From the NCBI GenBank assembly GCA_018105865.1, contig CM030834.1, positions 16,765,219-16,829,218 on the forward strand: a stretch of DNA of 64,000 nt. Direction: 5' to 3'. The notes below the pieces were generated by a model. That model ran no database searches. It saw only the letters and a program-made list of their open reading frames with translations, and was not told the DNA's origin. Both the position numbers and the translations under genes were made by a program. The DNA comes from Metaphire vulgaris. Lineage: Eukaryota; Annelida; Clitellata; Crassiclitellata; Megascolecidae. Below are positions 1 to 12,569 of the stretch, in pieces (position 1 is the stretch's first letter; each line of letters starts with the position of its first letter).

Positions 1-110
1 TTAGGGTTAAGTTAGGGTTAACCCTAACCCCTAACCCTAGCTTAGACCCCTCTTTGGGGGCCCCCTCGCCCGTGGCCCGGTCAACAAAGTGCCCCCCCCC
101 CACGCGACTG
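1..110. mobile_element. Right part of a hAT MITE (same family as 39294-39574)
   Basis: The window opens inside this element: telomere-like ttagggttaa units, then cttagacccctctttggggg, and a C-run ending cacgcgactg. Every block matches the right half of 39294-39574. Confidence 0.75.
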
Positions 111-350
111 GTTCTTGTCAACCCGTCTTGTTGAAAATGTCTCCACAGCTTAATTAAAGAAGTGAATTCAGCAGTCCTTGATAATTAGACAACTCACTGT
201 GAAAACATTCTCCTAGAACAGTCTCTCCTATCTTTTTTCTAGCTCATGAGCTCGGTGTGTCCGCCGTCTTCGAGCATTATTCGGAATACTAAAGGTTTAG
301 CAGCGTGTCTCGTTTTACTTGTTCGTTTCGGTTTCGCCCTATTGCCTTAA

Positions 351-422
351 CCCCTTAACTGGGGATCCCGGATATATCCGTCCATTTTACATTGAGTTAC
401 AGTTAAATACACGGTTAAGGGG
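351..422. mobile_element. Tiny piggyBac-like MITE, 72 bp
   Basis: Termini CCCCTTAACTG / CGGTTAAGGGG are flanked on both sides by TTAA (347-350 and 423-426), the piggyBac target. Confidence 0.6.
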
Positions 423-599
423 TTAAGCTTAAAACTCGCTTATATCAAAATCTCGCTTAAAATAAAGTAGGCCTACCCCGATATAAAGAACGTAACTTCG
501 CTTACGGTAAAAAATTCTATCCCCCATGATGTTGATGCCAGGATTACGCCAGTGGGAGAATCCAAATGTTTGTTTATATAATGGCGTCGAAGCTGACAG

Positions 600-739
600 C
601 ATTAACTCGGATTACCTTTTTTTCTTTTTCTTTGCATGCTTGTCGGGGTATTTGGAGGGGGAAAATTAAGCATGACCTAGTTTTGCTTGTCAAGACTTTT
701 TTGAAGACGACAAGGGGGTCTAACCTTATGGACGACCCC
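600..739. mobile_element. Fragment of a Harbinger-type MITE
   Basis: The right end tatggacgacccc followed by tta, and the internal gcttgtc...gaagacga units, match the complete element at 38111-38504. The left end is missing or too diverged to place. Confidence 0.55.
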
Positions 740-879
740 TTAACGTATTTCACGTGCGATTTAAAGTCCCCACCATAATAAGCAATATCCCCCAAAATAG
801 AGGGGGATTTTTATATTTCTGGGGGTCAACTTTAAAGAATTATTTTATCCCCCCCCCATGTTGGCGCCAGGTTTAAGCC

Positions 880-911
880 ACTGGTTAGGTGGTGTAAAAA
901 TATCCCTGCAC
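880..911. mobile_element. Right-end fragment of the CAGGGTTATTTCTA hAT MITE family
   Basis: The words ggtgtaaaaatatccctg match the right end of 38544-38733. The left end is not identified. Confidence 0.45.
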
Positions 912-2462
912 ATTTGTTATGAACTTTAACTTTGTAATGTGTTCACGCAGTCCACCTGTGTGTCACCACAATACATTCACCAGTCACCACAATAATCTGA
1001 ATGTTACTTACCTACTCACCTCCCGTACGCAAAATCTCCTAAATCCAACCACCCTTCCCCTCAGTGCGCTCATAATATATGCATGGACCTTTGGCCAAAA
1101 GCCTTGACAGAATGTCCAGTTGAGCAATAATGAAATTCCAGGCTTTTATCCAAAATCACCAGAAAGTAATTACCTGTCACTAGGATGGCAATAGAGGAAA
1201 ACAGTGTAGGTGCAACTTCAAAGAGAATTGCATTATCCAGTCACAGTCTGGGATGATGGGATAATAATGAGCTCTTACAAAATTCATGAGGCAAGTAATT
1301 GAGTCACAGGTTAGAGTGAATTGTGAGGTGTGCTGTCAAATGATGCAGACATAACACCTCTAAAGAGGCAGTGATCCAGACATGGTCAAAGGAAGAGTTA
1401 ATTGATCACTAGGTACTAGAATTCAGCATAGGCTTACAGCAAAAACTAAAAGATACAGTAACAGACTGTCTGAATTTCCAACACTCGTCAATTAAATTGT
1501 GGATACCTGTATTTAGGCACCTAAGTCAATCACATAAAGATTTTTAAAGAATCCTTGTTTAATCAGTAGATGTCAAAATAACTGCTCCAAGTTTCCATTC
1601 TTTCATTTGCATCAGTAACAAGCATATCTAAACCATTACAGAATACAGGACTGAGAGGGATTAGGGTGCCACTTATGCCATGAACTTTCAAAATGAACGC
1701 AAATGCAAGTGATAATAAACATAGAAGCATTAGGGGACAGGTGAGGGCCCGGCACCCTATACTGATCGAGACCGGTCACAAGATTCATTCAAAACTAGTG
1801 AGTAGTTGGGGGTGGGGAGGTTGTAGGGGTAGCATTAGATCGAGGGAAACGCACTAGATAGTAGAGTTTAAAGCATTTGAGACGACAACCTTCTTTACTT
1901 TGGCCGATAAACATTGAAGTGCCCCCTCCCCATTCCGGAATCCTGGTTACACCACCACTGCCTAGAAGAGCAACAAAATCTGTTGAGGTTACCGTGCTTT
2001 TGCAAATAGCAGTAGAGGCAAATAAAGTCATAAGTTGGCATTTTGAGACCCATTCATGTATAAATCAAAACAGCAACTATAGGAAGCAACTTCAGTTAAG
2101 GAATTATCATTTGAAAATTTAGAAACTTTGTCAAACTACTTTAAAGATAAATATATGGCAAAAGCATTGCTTCTGACAGTCTGACACTATGCCATCAAAA
2201 ATGACAAAAATTAAAATGAAGAAATCTCGGTCAAATGCGTGGAGTTTCAGACTTATTTCACCCTGCAGTTTTATGGCATACATTATGACAGTTGCACTAC
2301 AGTACACAAACCCACCAGGAAGCTTACAAAGAATAAGCATAATCATTCAGTAGAAAAACACACTTTTCAAAGTATCGCTTGCTGGAAGAGCCTATTTGAG
2401 TAAAATTCAAAATTTTCTAGCAGTATGTTCTTAAGATGCAAAAATGCAATTAGAAATGGTGT
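912..2462. other. Intergenic DNA downstream of VBP1
   Basis: No gene recognised. A possible hAT-like right end (...ccaccactg) occurs at about 1960 without a partner. The part next to 2462 should include the VBP1 3' UTR. Confidence 0.5.
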
Positions 2463-4419
2463 TCATGAAGATGAAGCCTTCTCAGCCTGTTTTCTTTTAA
2501 CATCCCAGTTGTATACACGTGCCATATCTGATTGAAATTAAAGAAATTTGAAACACTTTGCCTGTTTCAATCTACTGTATTAGCACTTCTATTGGAAAGA
2601 ATTTTTAATCTTGTATATTCTAGTTGGCAGACAAAATAATGGCATCACCTTTAGTGCCACTGTTAATTAAATTCATCTATTCTGATGAAGAACATATCAA
2701 TTATCAATGCTAAAACATTCACTGAAACTTTATCATTTTGAAACTACTTAGCAAATAAAGCTCTTTTAATAAATATAATTTGCCATATTTAGCAATAATA
2801 TTAATAAAACTGCTGAAAAGCAGCTTGTCAAGACCACTTTGCTAAAAATTTTGAAACTTGACATAAAATTCAGTTTAAAAATTCAGAATCTGTGAAATAT
2901 CAACATGGGTGAATTATATAGTAACACTAATGAAAACATACCATGATGTACCACGACACAAAGTGAAAACACTCACTGGTTGAAGTCTAAAAGGATACTA
3001 ACTTCAATAGTCGTGGTCTGATCTCGCAAAAAGCCAAGATCTTCTTCAACCTGAGCAAGACTTTTGACTGCATTCTCTTCATTTCTCAACAGCAAACTCT
3101 CGGCATCATTGAGAGTGTACTCAAGCATTACATTTGCCTTTTTACAAAACAGTCAAACACAATTAAAAGTATTACATATAACTTTAAATAAAACAGTTGG
3201 TAAGCAGACACTATGCAGTATGCATGAATTTCATAATATTAAATACAAATTGTATTATTAATTAACTACTTACTCCAAGCCATAGACAGACATTTTTTGT
3301 TGGTGGAACTGTTGCCTTTACATGCAGAGTATCACACAACTGAAAACTAGTCTCCATCGCATCTTTTGAATCCTATAAATTAAAAGCCATCATATCTTTA
3401 AAGTCGTATTTGAGATAAATTCTAAAATGAAATAACAATGAACTAAAACAAAACCAATAAATTTACTAGGTATGGTGCTGACCTTTACAGATTGCATATG
3501 CTTCACAATATTTAAGGAGGTTCTGATGTCTGGAATTTGAGATTTTAACCTGAAAACACATTTAGAAAAAAATTTACTAGTACAAATTAAACACTCAAAA
3601 TACTGCACTCATTCTTGTTACCAGCCAGAAGCCATTCTTAATCTTTTTGATGTCCAGCAAATTTATTACCAGGCCCTCAGTTATGGAATAAGAGTTCAGG
3701 GGATCAACAAAGATCCTCTCCCATAGACAAGTCTTAAAGGTCACTTGATCCTTTTCTTTTCATTAGGCTGTGGACTATCTGAACATTAGCAATTCCATCC
3801 AAAATTCCAGCAGGCTAATTGTCAACTCTATTTCTTGGATTTGGCAAGAGGGCCTACACTATTTCAAACAGCTGAACAATTTGATAGAACCCAAAGTATT
3901 CATCTCCATTGGCATTTGCTTCCTTCCACCATCATATTACAAGTTCTTTTCACAATAAAACATTTCAAAAATATGAATGGAGTTGATCTTGATGTGAAAC
4001 AAATATTTGAACTGTTGAATTGGTTGGATCACAGAAATGAACAATGGATCTCATGTTCCAATCCAATCCTGCAATATCTATTATATGCTATGCCTCTGAC
4101 CAAAATAAGACACTTTTGTGGGCCTGAAAGTTACAGTTTGCTCTGTATTGTATATGCTACATGCTTGCCTTTTCACTTCATTTTCATTAGAATGACTTGC
4201 TTATGTAATATGTGCAGGGAAATATTACATGAATGATGAATCTGGTATTTTGTCAGATCCAGATACAAATGGATCCTAATAGCAAATCCACAGCCTTCTG
4301 GATTAAGAATGGATCATACAATATGCTTTAACACTTCTAAAGTCAGTAAGGAACTGTGCTTCATAGTCTTGAAGAACAGTATAACAAATATAAGTGTTTA
4401 TGGAATATAAACTTATACG

Positions 4420-4483
<64 letters not shown>

Positions 4484-7400
4484 CATTTAACAGCCACAAC
4501 TAGAAGGAGGTTGGAAATCAGGGACTTAGTAATAACACTACTTAGGCCAATTTGATTTTAGAGCAAAAGCTAAAGACAATATCCATGAAAGTCTACAGAA
4601 AGTAAATATTTACAAATAAAATGTATGAAGCACTAAGAATTACAAGGAATAATTTTAATCAACAAAGCAAACCAACATGTTGCTATCAATTAGGTCATAA
4701 TCTCAACAGTTAATTAATGTTTAAGACATCTTATTATTTTATGAATTATAAGTGTGCAGTCGAATGATATTGCTTCCATCTAGCAAAATACATACAGTTG
4801 CAGTCATCAAATTTCACTGTTTTCTTGTATTTATAAGAAATTCCATCAGTTTCATAGTTAAAATGCTACAAGTGTGTATGTGTGATTGTGTGTGCAAAAT
4901 AAAAACAAAAATTACCTCGTTTTCTTTGTTAACAAATTATATTCCATAAACTTATATTTGTTATACTGTTCTTCAAGACTGTGAAGCACAACTTCCGCTG
5001 TTTTGTTTTCTGGTTGGTTCATATACACATCAACGTCATCCTGAATTTGAAAAAAAACAACAAAATATAATAATTATTCTATTAAAACATATATATGCCA
5101 AACATGAAAGCATTGAAAATGCCAGCAGCTTTATAACCAAAATTATACAACACTAGGAATTAAGGCCCGCGCATGTACGTCAATATACAAAGCATGTATT
5201 ACATTGAATTATGTTATGTTATGTTATGTTAAAACGTCAATTTATATAGCACAATAATCATAGCTGAATGCCAAAGTCAAGAGCACTTTACATTCTGCAC
5301 TTATACGATATATCAAACAAGTGCGTCTTAAGTTTCTTAGCAAACAATTCGAGGTTAGTTTCCATGGACACGTTGTTAGGTAGGGCGTTCCAGAGGATAG
5401 GGTTCCCACGCGTAACAGACCTCTCACCAAGTTGCACGGTCTTGGCGGGAGGGGGAACAAGCAGCTTAACACTGTGACCAGATCGGAGCTGATGACGACG
5501 GTCAGTAGGCGAAGGTCTATGAATTAGTTCAGCAAGGTAGCCGGGGAAAGTAGGATCATACAAAGCTCGAGATGTTAGCCAACATCGCTCATAGGTTATA
5601 CGCTCTGGAATGCGTAGCCAATGAAGCCTGTCTTTCAGCAGAGGGATGAGATGATCCGTCCATCTAGCTCCGAAGATCATTCGGGCAGAGGCATTGAGTA
5701 CCATCTGTAGACGGTCCAGCTGGCTAGTAGGAAGGCCGAGAAGAATGCTATTGCCGTAATCGACCCTTGAGAGGACGAATGCACGGACCAAAACGATCAC
5801 TGATGAGGTTGGCAGGTGGCGACGAATCTCTCTAATCCACCGGAGCTGACAGTAGCAGGCTCGAGACACATTACTTACGTGGCCATTAAACATTAACGAT
5901 TTGTCGATTAACACTCCCAGAAGGCGCACTTCAGTGGATGGGGTAATATATACCCCATCAATTAAGAAAACAGGCTGAGAAGGCTTCATCTTTCACCAGC
6001 CTGTCTTTGCATTATACATTACTGCTATGAAAATTGTGAACAGTCTCGAATTATAGAGATGGTTGGTGCTCTTTAGGTAGTTTTACATATTAGTAGTTGC
6101 AAAGACAGGCTGGTGAAAGATGAAGCCTTCTCAGCCTGTTTTCTTTTAACATCCCAGCCAACAGCTATCAAGAATCTCTCAGCCCTTGCTTAGTCAAATG
6201 GAATATGAGCTACTGATCCTGAAAATGGGATTCCAGGCATGAAATGGATAGTTTAAATTAAAGTGAAAAGGCATCTGCCATTCACTAGACATAACACTTG
6301 ATGATGCGTTCAAACAGAGCGACCAATTCATCCTCACGTTCCAGTAGCAGCAGATATGCTCGGCAGGATTCCATTTAAATTAAGAAAACCTATTTTAATT
6401 TCATATGCGAAGAAAGAAACCAAAGCGTCATCGGCTGATTGTATGCCAATGCGTGTGTAGGGTTGCCAAACGTCCAGCAAAAGGAGCCTCCTTTTGCTGG
6501 ACCTCTGACAACCAACCATTTACTTACTTGAATTTCGGTCTATTTTGCCATGTAATTGGCAATTGAACACTATATTTGACGTTCAATGGACAAGAGAAAC
6601 CAATTGACTCTGCAAGAGGAATTCTTTGTGGCGCTCCAGCCACTGGTAGCAAGCATATTACTAACTTACTATTTTTTTTATTATGAAATGTTTAAAAATC
6701 AAATCAAGCATGCCAGGAAGCTGATGAGGAAAATTGACGCTGCTGCCTATCTAGGAGTGAGCATAAGAAACCAAGAGCTCTAAGCCGCAACAGAGAATAG
6801 ACACCACAGCCTGTCTACAAGGCTGAATTGTCGGCGGAAAGTTATCAGGATACCGAGCGGGTGAAGGAAGCTGCCCGACTCCCGGCCGCGCGACGAGACA
6901 GAGAGCTGGGGTCGCCAGATCTTCTCACCAGCAGAAAATGTCTTGCATGAAGTTTTGGAAATGGAAATGTATACTGTTATTTTATCTTGGTGTGCAATGA
7001 CATTTATTGCTTGTCAAGATTTTTTTTTCTTTCCCGTTATCTGGACCCCAGTAGAGGGATGGTGTAGTTGGCTAGAGAGGCGTTAAGGTTAGGGTTATGG
7101 TTAGGGTCAGGTTAGGTTAGGGTTAGGTTCCCGACCGAACAGCCATTGCACTTCACTGGGGTCTGGATAACGGGAAGGTACCGATTTTTTAAAACCCGTC
7201 ATAAGTTGGTCTTGGGCGCGCGGCCTAGTTTGGCTTTGACGCTTGGGAAACCCCTGCTGTGGGCCACTGATTGTGTGCTTTGTAAATTTTACAGCCTATT
7301 TCCTTTGTTCGGCTTTGTCCTCATTCACTTATGATCTATGGTGTCCTCCTTTGGACATGGAGATATCTGACAACCCTATGCGTCTGCAACTGTGCATGCG

Positions 7401-7593
7401 CGTGTTGCTATTATTTAGGTAAACACGCAACTTATGGGAACGAAGCACCAGACTGAAGACGACGTCTATTAGGCGTTTATTCGATTTAGTCACAATAATT
7501 CAATTGTTTACACAATTTTGTATCTACCACAAAAACTGCTTTTGGAATTCCTGAAGCATTTTTTTCAGTCTCCGCCGAATTTTCTCCAGCCAT
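2463..7593 (-). CDS. VBP1: Prefoldin subunit 3 (VBP1), six exons
   Basis: Subunit of the hexameric prefoldin co-chaperone that hands unfolded actin and tubulin to the cytosolic chaperonin. Coding exons in transcript order are 7528-7593, 4916-5040, 3483-3549, 3274-3372, 2999-3137 and 2463-2527. All junctions are GT-AG, phases fit, and the total is 186 residues (human about 197). Recognisable blocks are SGIPKAVFV with DDVDVYM near the N-terminus, LEEQYNKYKFME and KSQIPDI in the first helix, VCLWLGANVMLEY at the beta hairpin, and EEDLGFLRDQTT with MARVYNWDVKRK in the second helix, the usual prefoldin-alpha coiled coil. The start is the ATG at 7593, giving a short N-terminus typical of the family. 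Intron 1 (2.5 kb) carries a LINE fragment and a hAT element. Introns 1 and 2 carry copies of VBP1 exon sequence (see findings). The gene is divergent from the reticulon gene. The assignment is very secure. Confidence 0.95.
4350..4411 (+). repeat. Inverted copy of part of VBP1 exon 2, in intron 2
   Basis: About 60 bases (gtgcttcatagtcttgaaga...) match the reverse complement of exon 2 bases 4936-4996 with a handful of differences. A (TA)n tract follows at 4422-4480. It is not in an orientation that could be spliced into VBP1. Confidence 0.93.
4422..4480. repeat. (TA)n microsatellite
   Basis: About 29 perfect units, in VBP1 intron 2 beside the inverted exon copy. Confidence 0.97.
5207..5963 (-). 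mobile_element. CR1/L2-like LINE, 5'-truncated 3' end, in VBP1 intron 1
   Basis: The minus-strand frame from about 5963 to 5288 encodes the C-terminal part of a non-LTR reverse transcriptase protein: EVRLLGVLIDKSLMFNGHVS, REIRRHLP, RVDYGNSILLGLP, KDRLHWLRIPERI, GNPILWNALP. The 3' end is a short (TAACA)n-like tail at 5207-5231, typical of CR1/L2 insertions. The catalytic YADD region is missing. The frame runs on into an inverted copy of VBP1 exon 6 at the 5' junction, so the ATG at 5989 is not an element start. Confidence 0.85.
5964..6157. repeat. 48-bp perfect inverted repeat containing VBP1 exon 6 sequence
   Basis: Arms 5964-6011 and 6098-6145 are exact reverse complements around an 86-bp loop. 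The outer arm continues to 6157, and 6117-6157 is a 41-base perfect copy of native 2468-2508 (the end of VBP1 exon 6) in the same orientation. It lies in VBP1 intron 1 and abuts the truncated end of the LINE. Confidence 0.95.
6458..7378. mobile_element. hAT-like element (TAGGGTTRYC family), 921 bp
   Basis: Termini TAGGGTTGCC... and ...GACAACCCTA are flanked by tgcgtgtg / tgcgtctg (7 of 8). A strong hairpin (ccagcaaaaggag...) lies just inside the left end at 6474-6500. A second palindromic element is nested at 7035-7175. No convincing transposase is present. Confidence 0.75.
7035..7175. mobile_element. Nested inverted-repeat element with telomere-like core
   Basis: Arms ccgttatctggaccccagt (from 7035) and actggggtctggataacgg (to about 7175) enclose several TTAGGG-like units at about 7084-7128. 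Confidence 0.75.
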
Positions 7594-8295
7594 CTTGAAT
7601 TCAGACCGATACATTTATTAGATCTCTATGCTCTAGAAATTCAGTTGAAACCAGTAGCGAAGCTGATCAGGATCGCCCTCTAGGATGACTCTACCAATGA
7701 ATTACTCTACTCAGTCTACTGACTGTTGCTGATGTCCAAAGTGATACGGCAAGGTGTTTCTACAGCATTCACTAATGTATATCGATGCATTAACTGATGT
7801 AAAAGATCTAGGTTAGGAAAACGAAAATACTTTATATATTACAAAGGATTCTTTGCTTTGACACTTGAACACTGCCAGTGAATTCTATAAATCAGGCGTT
7901 AATGCGTTTTGTGTAAAATTGTAATTGAAACATAGGTTAGTATTTACTGGAGTCATTCTTTAAAAATATAAAGCAATTCAGCAGTTTTATTTGCAATTTT
8001 TATACCGTCAACGAAATGACTTTCCTACACATCTAAGGTTTTCGAGAGGTCAAATTCGCAATTCATACCAAGCGCTTTTTCAGATTACAGTTACGTCCTT
8101 TCTTGCAATTTGATAAATTGAACAATTTATTAGGTTGGAAGGTTAGCTTCAGCATAAACACAATGTGTATATTTTTTTCTTATCCCAGTTTTTGGCTAAA
8201 TGTTTGAATCCCCGTCTACCGGTTTATTGTCGAATGTGGAGAGCTTGCCGGGCTTGGATAAGTAACTTGAGCTAACTGCAGCGCAGTTGTGGATC
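7594..8295. promoter_or_regulatory. Divergent intergenic region between VBP1 and reticulon
   Basis: About 700 bp separate the VBP1 start codon (minus) from the reticulon start codon (plus), so the stretch must hold both 5' UTRs and both promoters unless either gene has a distant noncoding exon. I see no convincing TATA box or CpG-rich block and no transposon end. This is inference from gene placement. Confidence 0.5.
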
Positions 8296-9995
8296 ATGTC
8301 GAGTGGAAAGGCGTTGGAAAAGTCGCTTTCCGACAGCTTTGGAACTGAATTTCATGCTGCTGTTGAGGAAACTGCCTCTGCTTGTGTAAAGACGTGCTTT
8401 GGGTCGGAATGCTCGCCAAGAACCGATCTACTGACGGCTGGTAAGAGACTATAAGTTTCCACTCTGGGACCTTGCGTAGCTGGAAAAGTGTGACAATTGT
8501 ATGCCTCTGGAGGACCTTGTAGATGCTCAATATTTTCTAATTCAGATAGTTCAGATTTAGGCCATTCTTTCAGTGGCGGCTCCACCGGGGGGCCAGGGGG
8601 GCCCGTGCCCCCTATTGAGAGCCTGGCCCCCCAGTGGCCCCCCAGTTGGGACCTATACTTAATGCTACATACATTAAACAACAAATGGTTGGCCCCCATG
8701 ATTGGAAGTTGCCCCCCCCCCCAGCGGCCCCCCCACTTGCCAAATCCTAGAGCCGCCACTGCATTCTTTATCTAAATTGAAAGGTGTAATAACTATTTGA
8801 TATATCCGAGATATTGCACTATCAGAGGTGTAGATATTGTTGAACTAGATGAGCATGCAGATTTATCTCAGTAATGTTCACCAGAATACTGAATACTGGG
8901 GTGCCATTGTGTCTGTTTTCAAAAAAAATACTACCGGGTCTAACTGAAGCATCATGCGGCATTCATGCCATTGAGGTCATATATTGGGTGATCCGGCCTG
9001 CAGTTTAGGGACCCAAATTATTTCTAATTACTGACAACCTATAATTATCACAAAACTCACTGTGAAGTACTGTTACACATTCATAACTCATAATTTATAA
9101 TTAATTTATTATATTTATTTATTTATTATATTATTTATTTATTTGCTTATTATTTATTATTATTGTTTTATAATTTATAGGATTAGGAGTGGTATTAAGA
9201 GTGTATAGCATTTATAAATGCTTTTAACATTGAGAAATAATTTGGACCCCTAAACTTCAGGATTACCCATATATTGTCATATCCAAGTGATTTTATTTTT
9301 AACCTATCTGTTTATCTATGTTTTAGAGAATGAAGCAATTGAGCTATTTAAACTATTTTTGATTTTTTACAGTTGATGAATGAATTTTTTCAGTGAATGA
9401 AAAATTAAATGACATTACAAAAGTCATAACAGTATCTAGCATGCGATTTATTTGAAATTATTTCTCTCTCATTTTGCAATGTCCAGCTAATAGTCTTGCA
9501 TAATTTCTTTGATTCTTGAGATTTTGCTATTGATGTTGATTGGTTTTATTTTGGCACCATTGTCTTGCTCTGTAATGTAATATAATGTAATAATTTTTAA
9601 TTCCTTAGATGCTAACGACTTCCGGTTAATATTTTGCAGGTATTTGTCTGATATACTGGCATGAACCCAGCCTGTCACTGAAAGTCTTAATGAGTGTAAT
9701 TCTACTTGAAATGGCATTAATGTTGAGCCAAACAGTTTGTGTGATTGCTTACCTGAGCCTTTCTGCAATCACTGTTGTCTTCGCTTACTGCTGTTATTAT
9801 GGATTTCTTGGACTCTTGCAACTTCCAAATCATCCACATCCTTTCAGGTGAATAACTTATCTATAACTAGCAAATGTCATGTTTAATATTCAGTTTATTT
9901 ACAGAAAACTAATAATAATAATAATAATTATTGCTTAAATAATAATAACAATAATAATATTATTATTATTATTATTATTGTTATTGTTATTGTCA

Positions 9996-10073
<78 letters not shown>

Positions 10074-12490
10074 GAGACTAATGTGTCTGTATATGGATTG
10101 AATATAAATAATGAATGGATGTTGAGCATTTGGGGTTTAGTGGGAAGGGGTGTTAAAAAGTTAAAAAATAGAATAAGGAAGATTCTGAAAGCTTTCCAAT
10201 GGTTCCCCTTGAAACATGACTTTAATCTTTAAATACATGAAAGGCCATTGTTAAACGTGTTCAATTCTTGCCGGATATTTTGTGTTGTCTGTTTCTGATT
10301 CTCTGCTGACATCTCTTCATTTTCATTTAATTTATCTGATTCGGATTATGGTATGAATATTCGATAGAGACCTTTTTGAGTCATCTTTATATGAATATTA
10401 CAGTGAAACCTTGTTATCTTGCCACTGTTTGTACTGGCACATTTGGTGGCAAGAGACAAGATTGGCAGCTTAAAGGGGGCAATGGGAAAAAACAAAGATG
10501 AGATCTCATACTGAAACCCCCTGTAGCTGTTTCGGTGCAAGTCCTGGAAGTACCATCAATTGATACCTTTAGAGTATTATAAATGATGCTATAATTATTT
10601 TATTTTTTAATTAACAATTTTAGTAGCAATTGTATTGCTGTACAGTTCACTGTGCATGTGGTGGAGGCCATGGCAATAACGTGGTTATCTGGCCAAAGGC
10701 AAGATACTGAGGTCACTTTACATAGGAGCATACTCTCTGACTTAGTGGCAAGGGCAAGAATTGCAGCTTTTTTAGATAAAATACATGGCAGGAAATCTGT
10801 TCCAGGATTATGCATGGTGAAAGATGAGTTTGGCGGCTTAACCATGCAGGGCAAGTTTTTGAGATTTCGCTGTAGTTTCTATATATTTTTCAGTGTTTAG
10901 ATGCAATGTAATGGCACAATTTGTATGATGCCTTTTTCTTATGAGAACTTTAGACTTTTATTGCTCTGCTCTGTTAATGTTGTCTAAGTCTTAAATGCTA
11001 AATACAGTATATTACAGTATATAATACAATATATGATGTATAATAAATGATATATAATATATGTATACAATACAATATAATACTCTTTAATAATATTAGT
11101 TAACAGTTTGAAGCCACCATCAGTGTTGACAGAAATAGTTGCTATTTTGATATTTAGAAAATACTTGGCAAAAGAGATTCATATATCAGAGGACATGATT
11201 CACAACTTGGCTGATTCCATTGCTTCAGGGATCACATGGAGTCTAGAAATTCTCAAGCAAATGATCTTTCTTAGGGAAACAAAATCCTCGCTGCAGGTAT
11301 GGTCTGAATACTGGACAAAAGCTTGATTCACACTGATCATCTTACTATGGTAACCTGAAACTGTTTTGAAATTTATTTATACAGTTGATCTTAATTAGTG
11401 ATGTTCAATTATTAATTTTTTTATTGTGATTAATTGCATTTTCTCTGAATAACTTCATTCACAATCATAAGTACTTATGATGTATACAAACTACTGTGCC
11501 AGCATCTTTAAAAACAAACTGCCTGTTTAACAGTGACCATTTAGACTAGACGTCTTCTGTTATACTTCACTCTCTTTGATTTTCTCATCCTTAATCTCTA
11601 CTATTTTACCCATCAGTGAATTAGAAGGGATTTAGAAAAAGTTGCTAGATTAAATTTCAGAATGTTAAATCTGACAATGTGACTAACTGGTAAGCTGTAA
11701 AAGATGGAAGAGACACGACCATACCACAGTCATGTGACCATGCATAACAGTCATTATATAGCACAGGCAGCATCCATGACTGTTAACTGTAAACAAAAGC
11801 TTGTGATGTCATCACTTTTCAAACTCAGATACTCTTAAAGAAATACGATGTGATTGTTTAATAGCAATTTTTAAAAAATGCAATTACCGTAAAGTGCAGC
11901 ACTAATCTTAATGAATAATGCTTTGCATTACTGTTAAATAGATCAGGGTTTCCCAAAGTTTTTGTAACTGTGAGCTACATCAGCGGATTTGTAACATGGC
12001 ACGACCCTGCAAACTTATTTTCAACTGAAATTGGATAAAACACTACCGATAATCATTTTAATAAAAGCTGTGTATGGAGGATTGCAGGCATATAAATTTC
12101 TTAGAACCTAAGCCTACTTGCAACTTTCAAGGCTTGTGACATTGTGATGTTGGTTAGAAAATGACACCTGAATCAAATTTCGCTCTGTACCCGACCCACT
12201 TTGGGAAACACTGACATGGATACATAGGAATGTGTTGGAAGCAAATCTCTTGAAGCAGTTTATTTATTGAGAGTTTATTTTTGTTGTTGTTTTAGTGGAT
12301 AAGTTATAGTATATCTAGTTAACTTCATTACTTCATTAATGACATTCATACGTAAGCAAAGATCTTGATGAAAATTCTGAAACCAAATGTGCAAACTAGA
12401 GGTTTCAATTTTTTAAAAACTGAAGGCCTTATACTTTCATTTTTCTCCTCAAATGATGTTCTGCAGTCTGCACAACATGGTAAGGCAGAT

Positions 12491-12569
<79 letters not shown>

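Noticed and set aside
1..45. Chromosome-end telomere
   Set aside because: The same TTAGGG-containing segment occurs inside a bounded MITE at 39294-39574, so this is an interstitial transposon piece.
3835..4236. 133-codon plus-strand frame in VBP1 intron 2
   Set aside because: No family resemblance, no splice partners, and it lies within an intron on the opposite strand.
4303..4497. Tyr/Ile-rich open frames over (TA)n tracts, also near 12500, 27300 and 39750
   Set aside because: They are translations of microsatellites with no other coding evidence.
6117..6157. Alternative last exon of VBP1
   Set aside because: The copied exon piece has no acceptor site next to it, and the native upstream bases are not copied.
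9935..10129. Poly-Asn/Asp and poly-Leu/Ser frames
   Set aside because: They are trinucleotide repeat translations inside reticulon intron 2.
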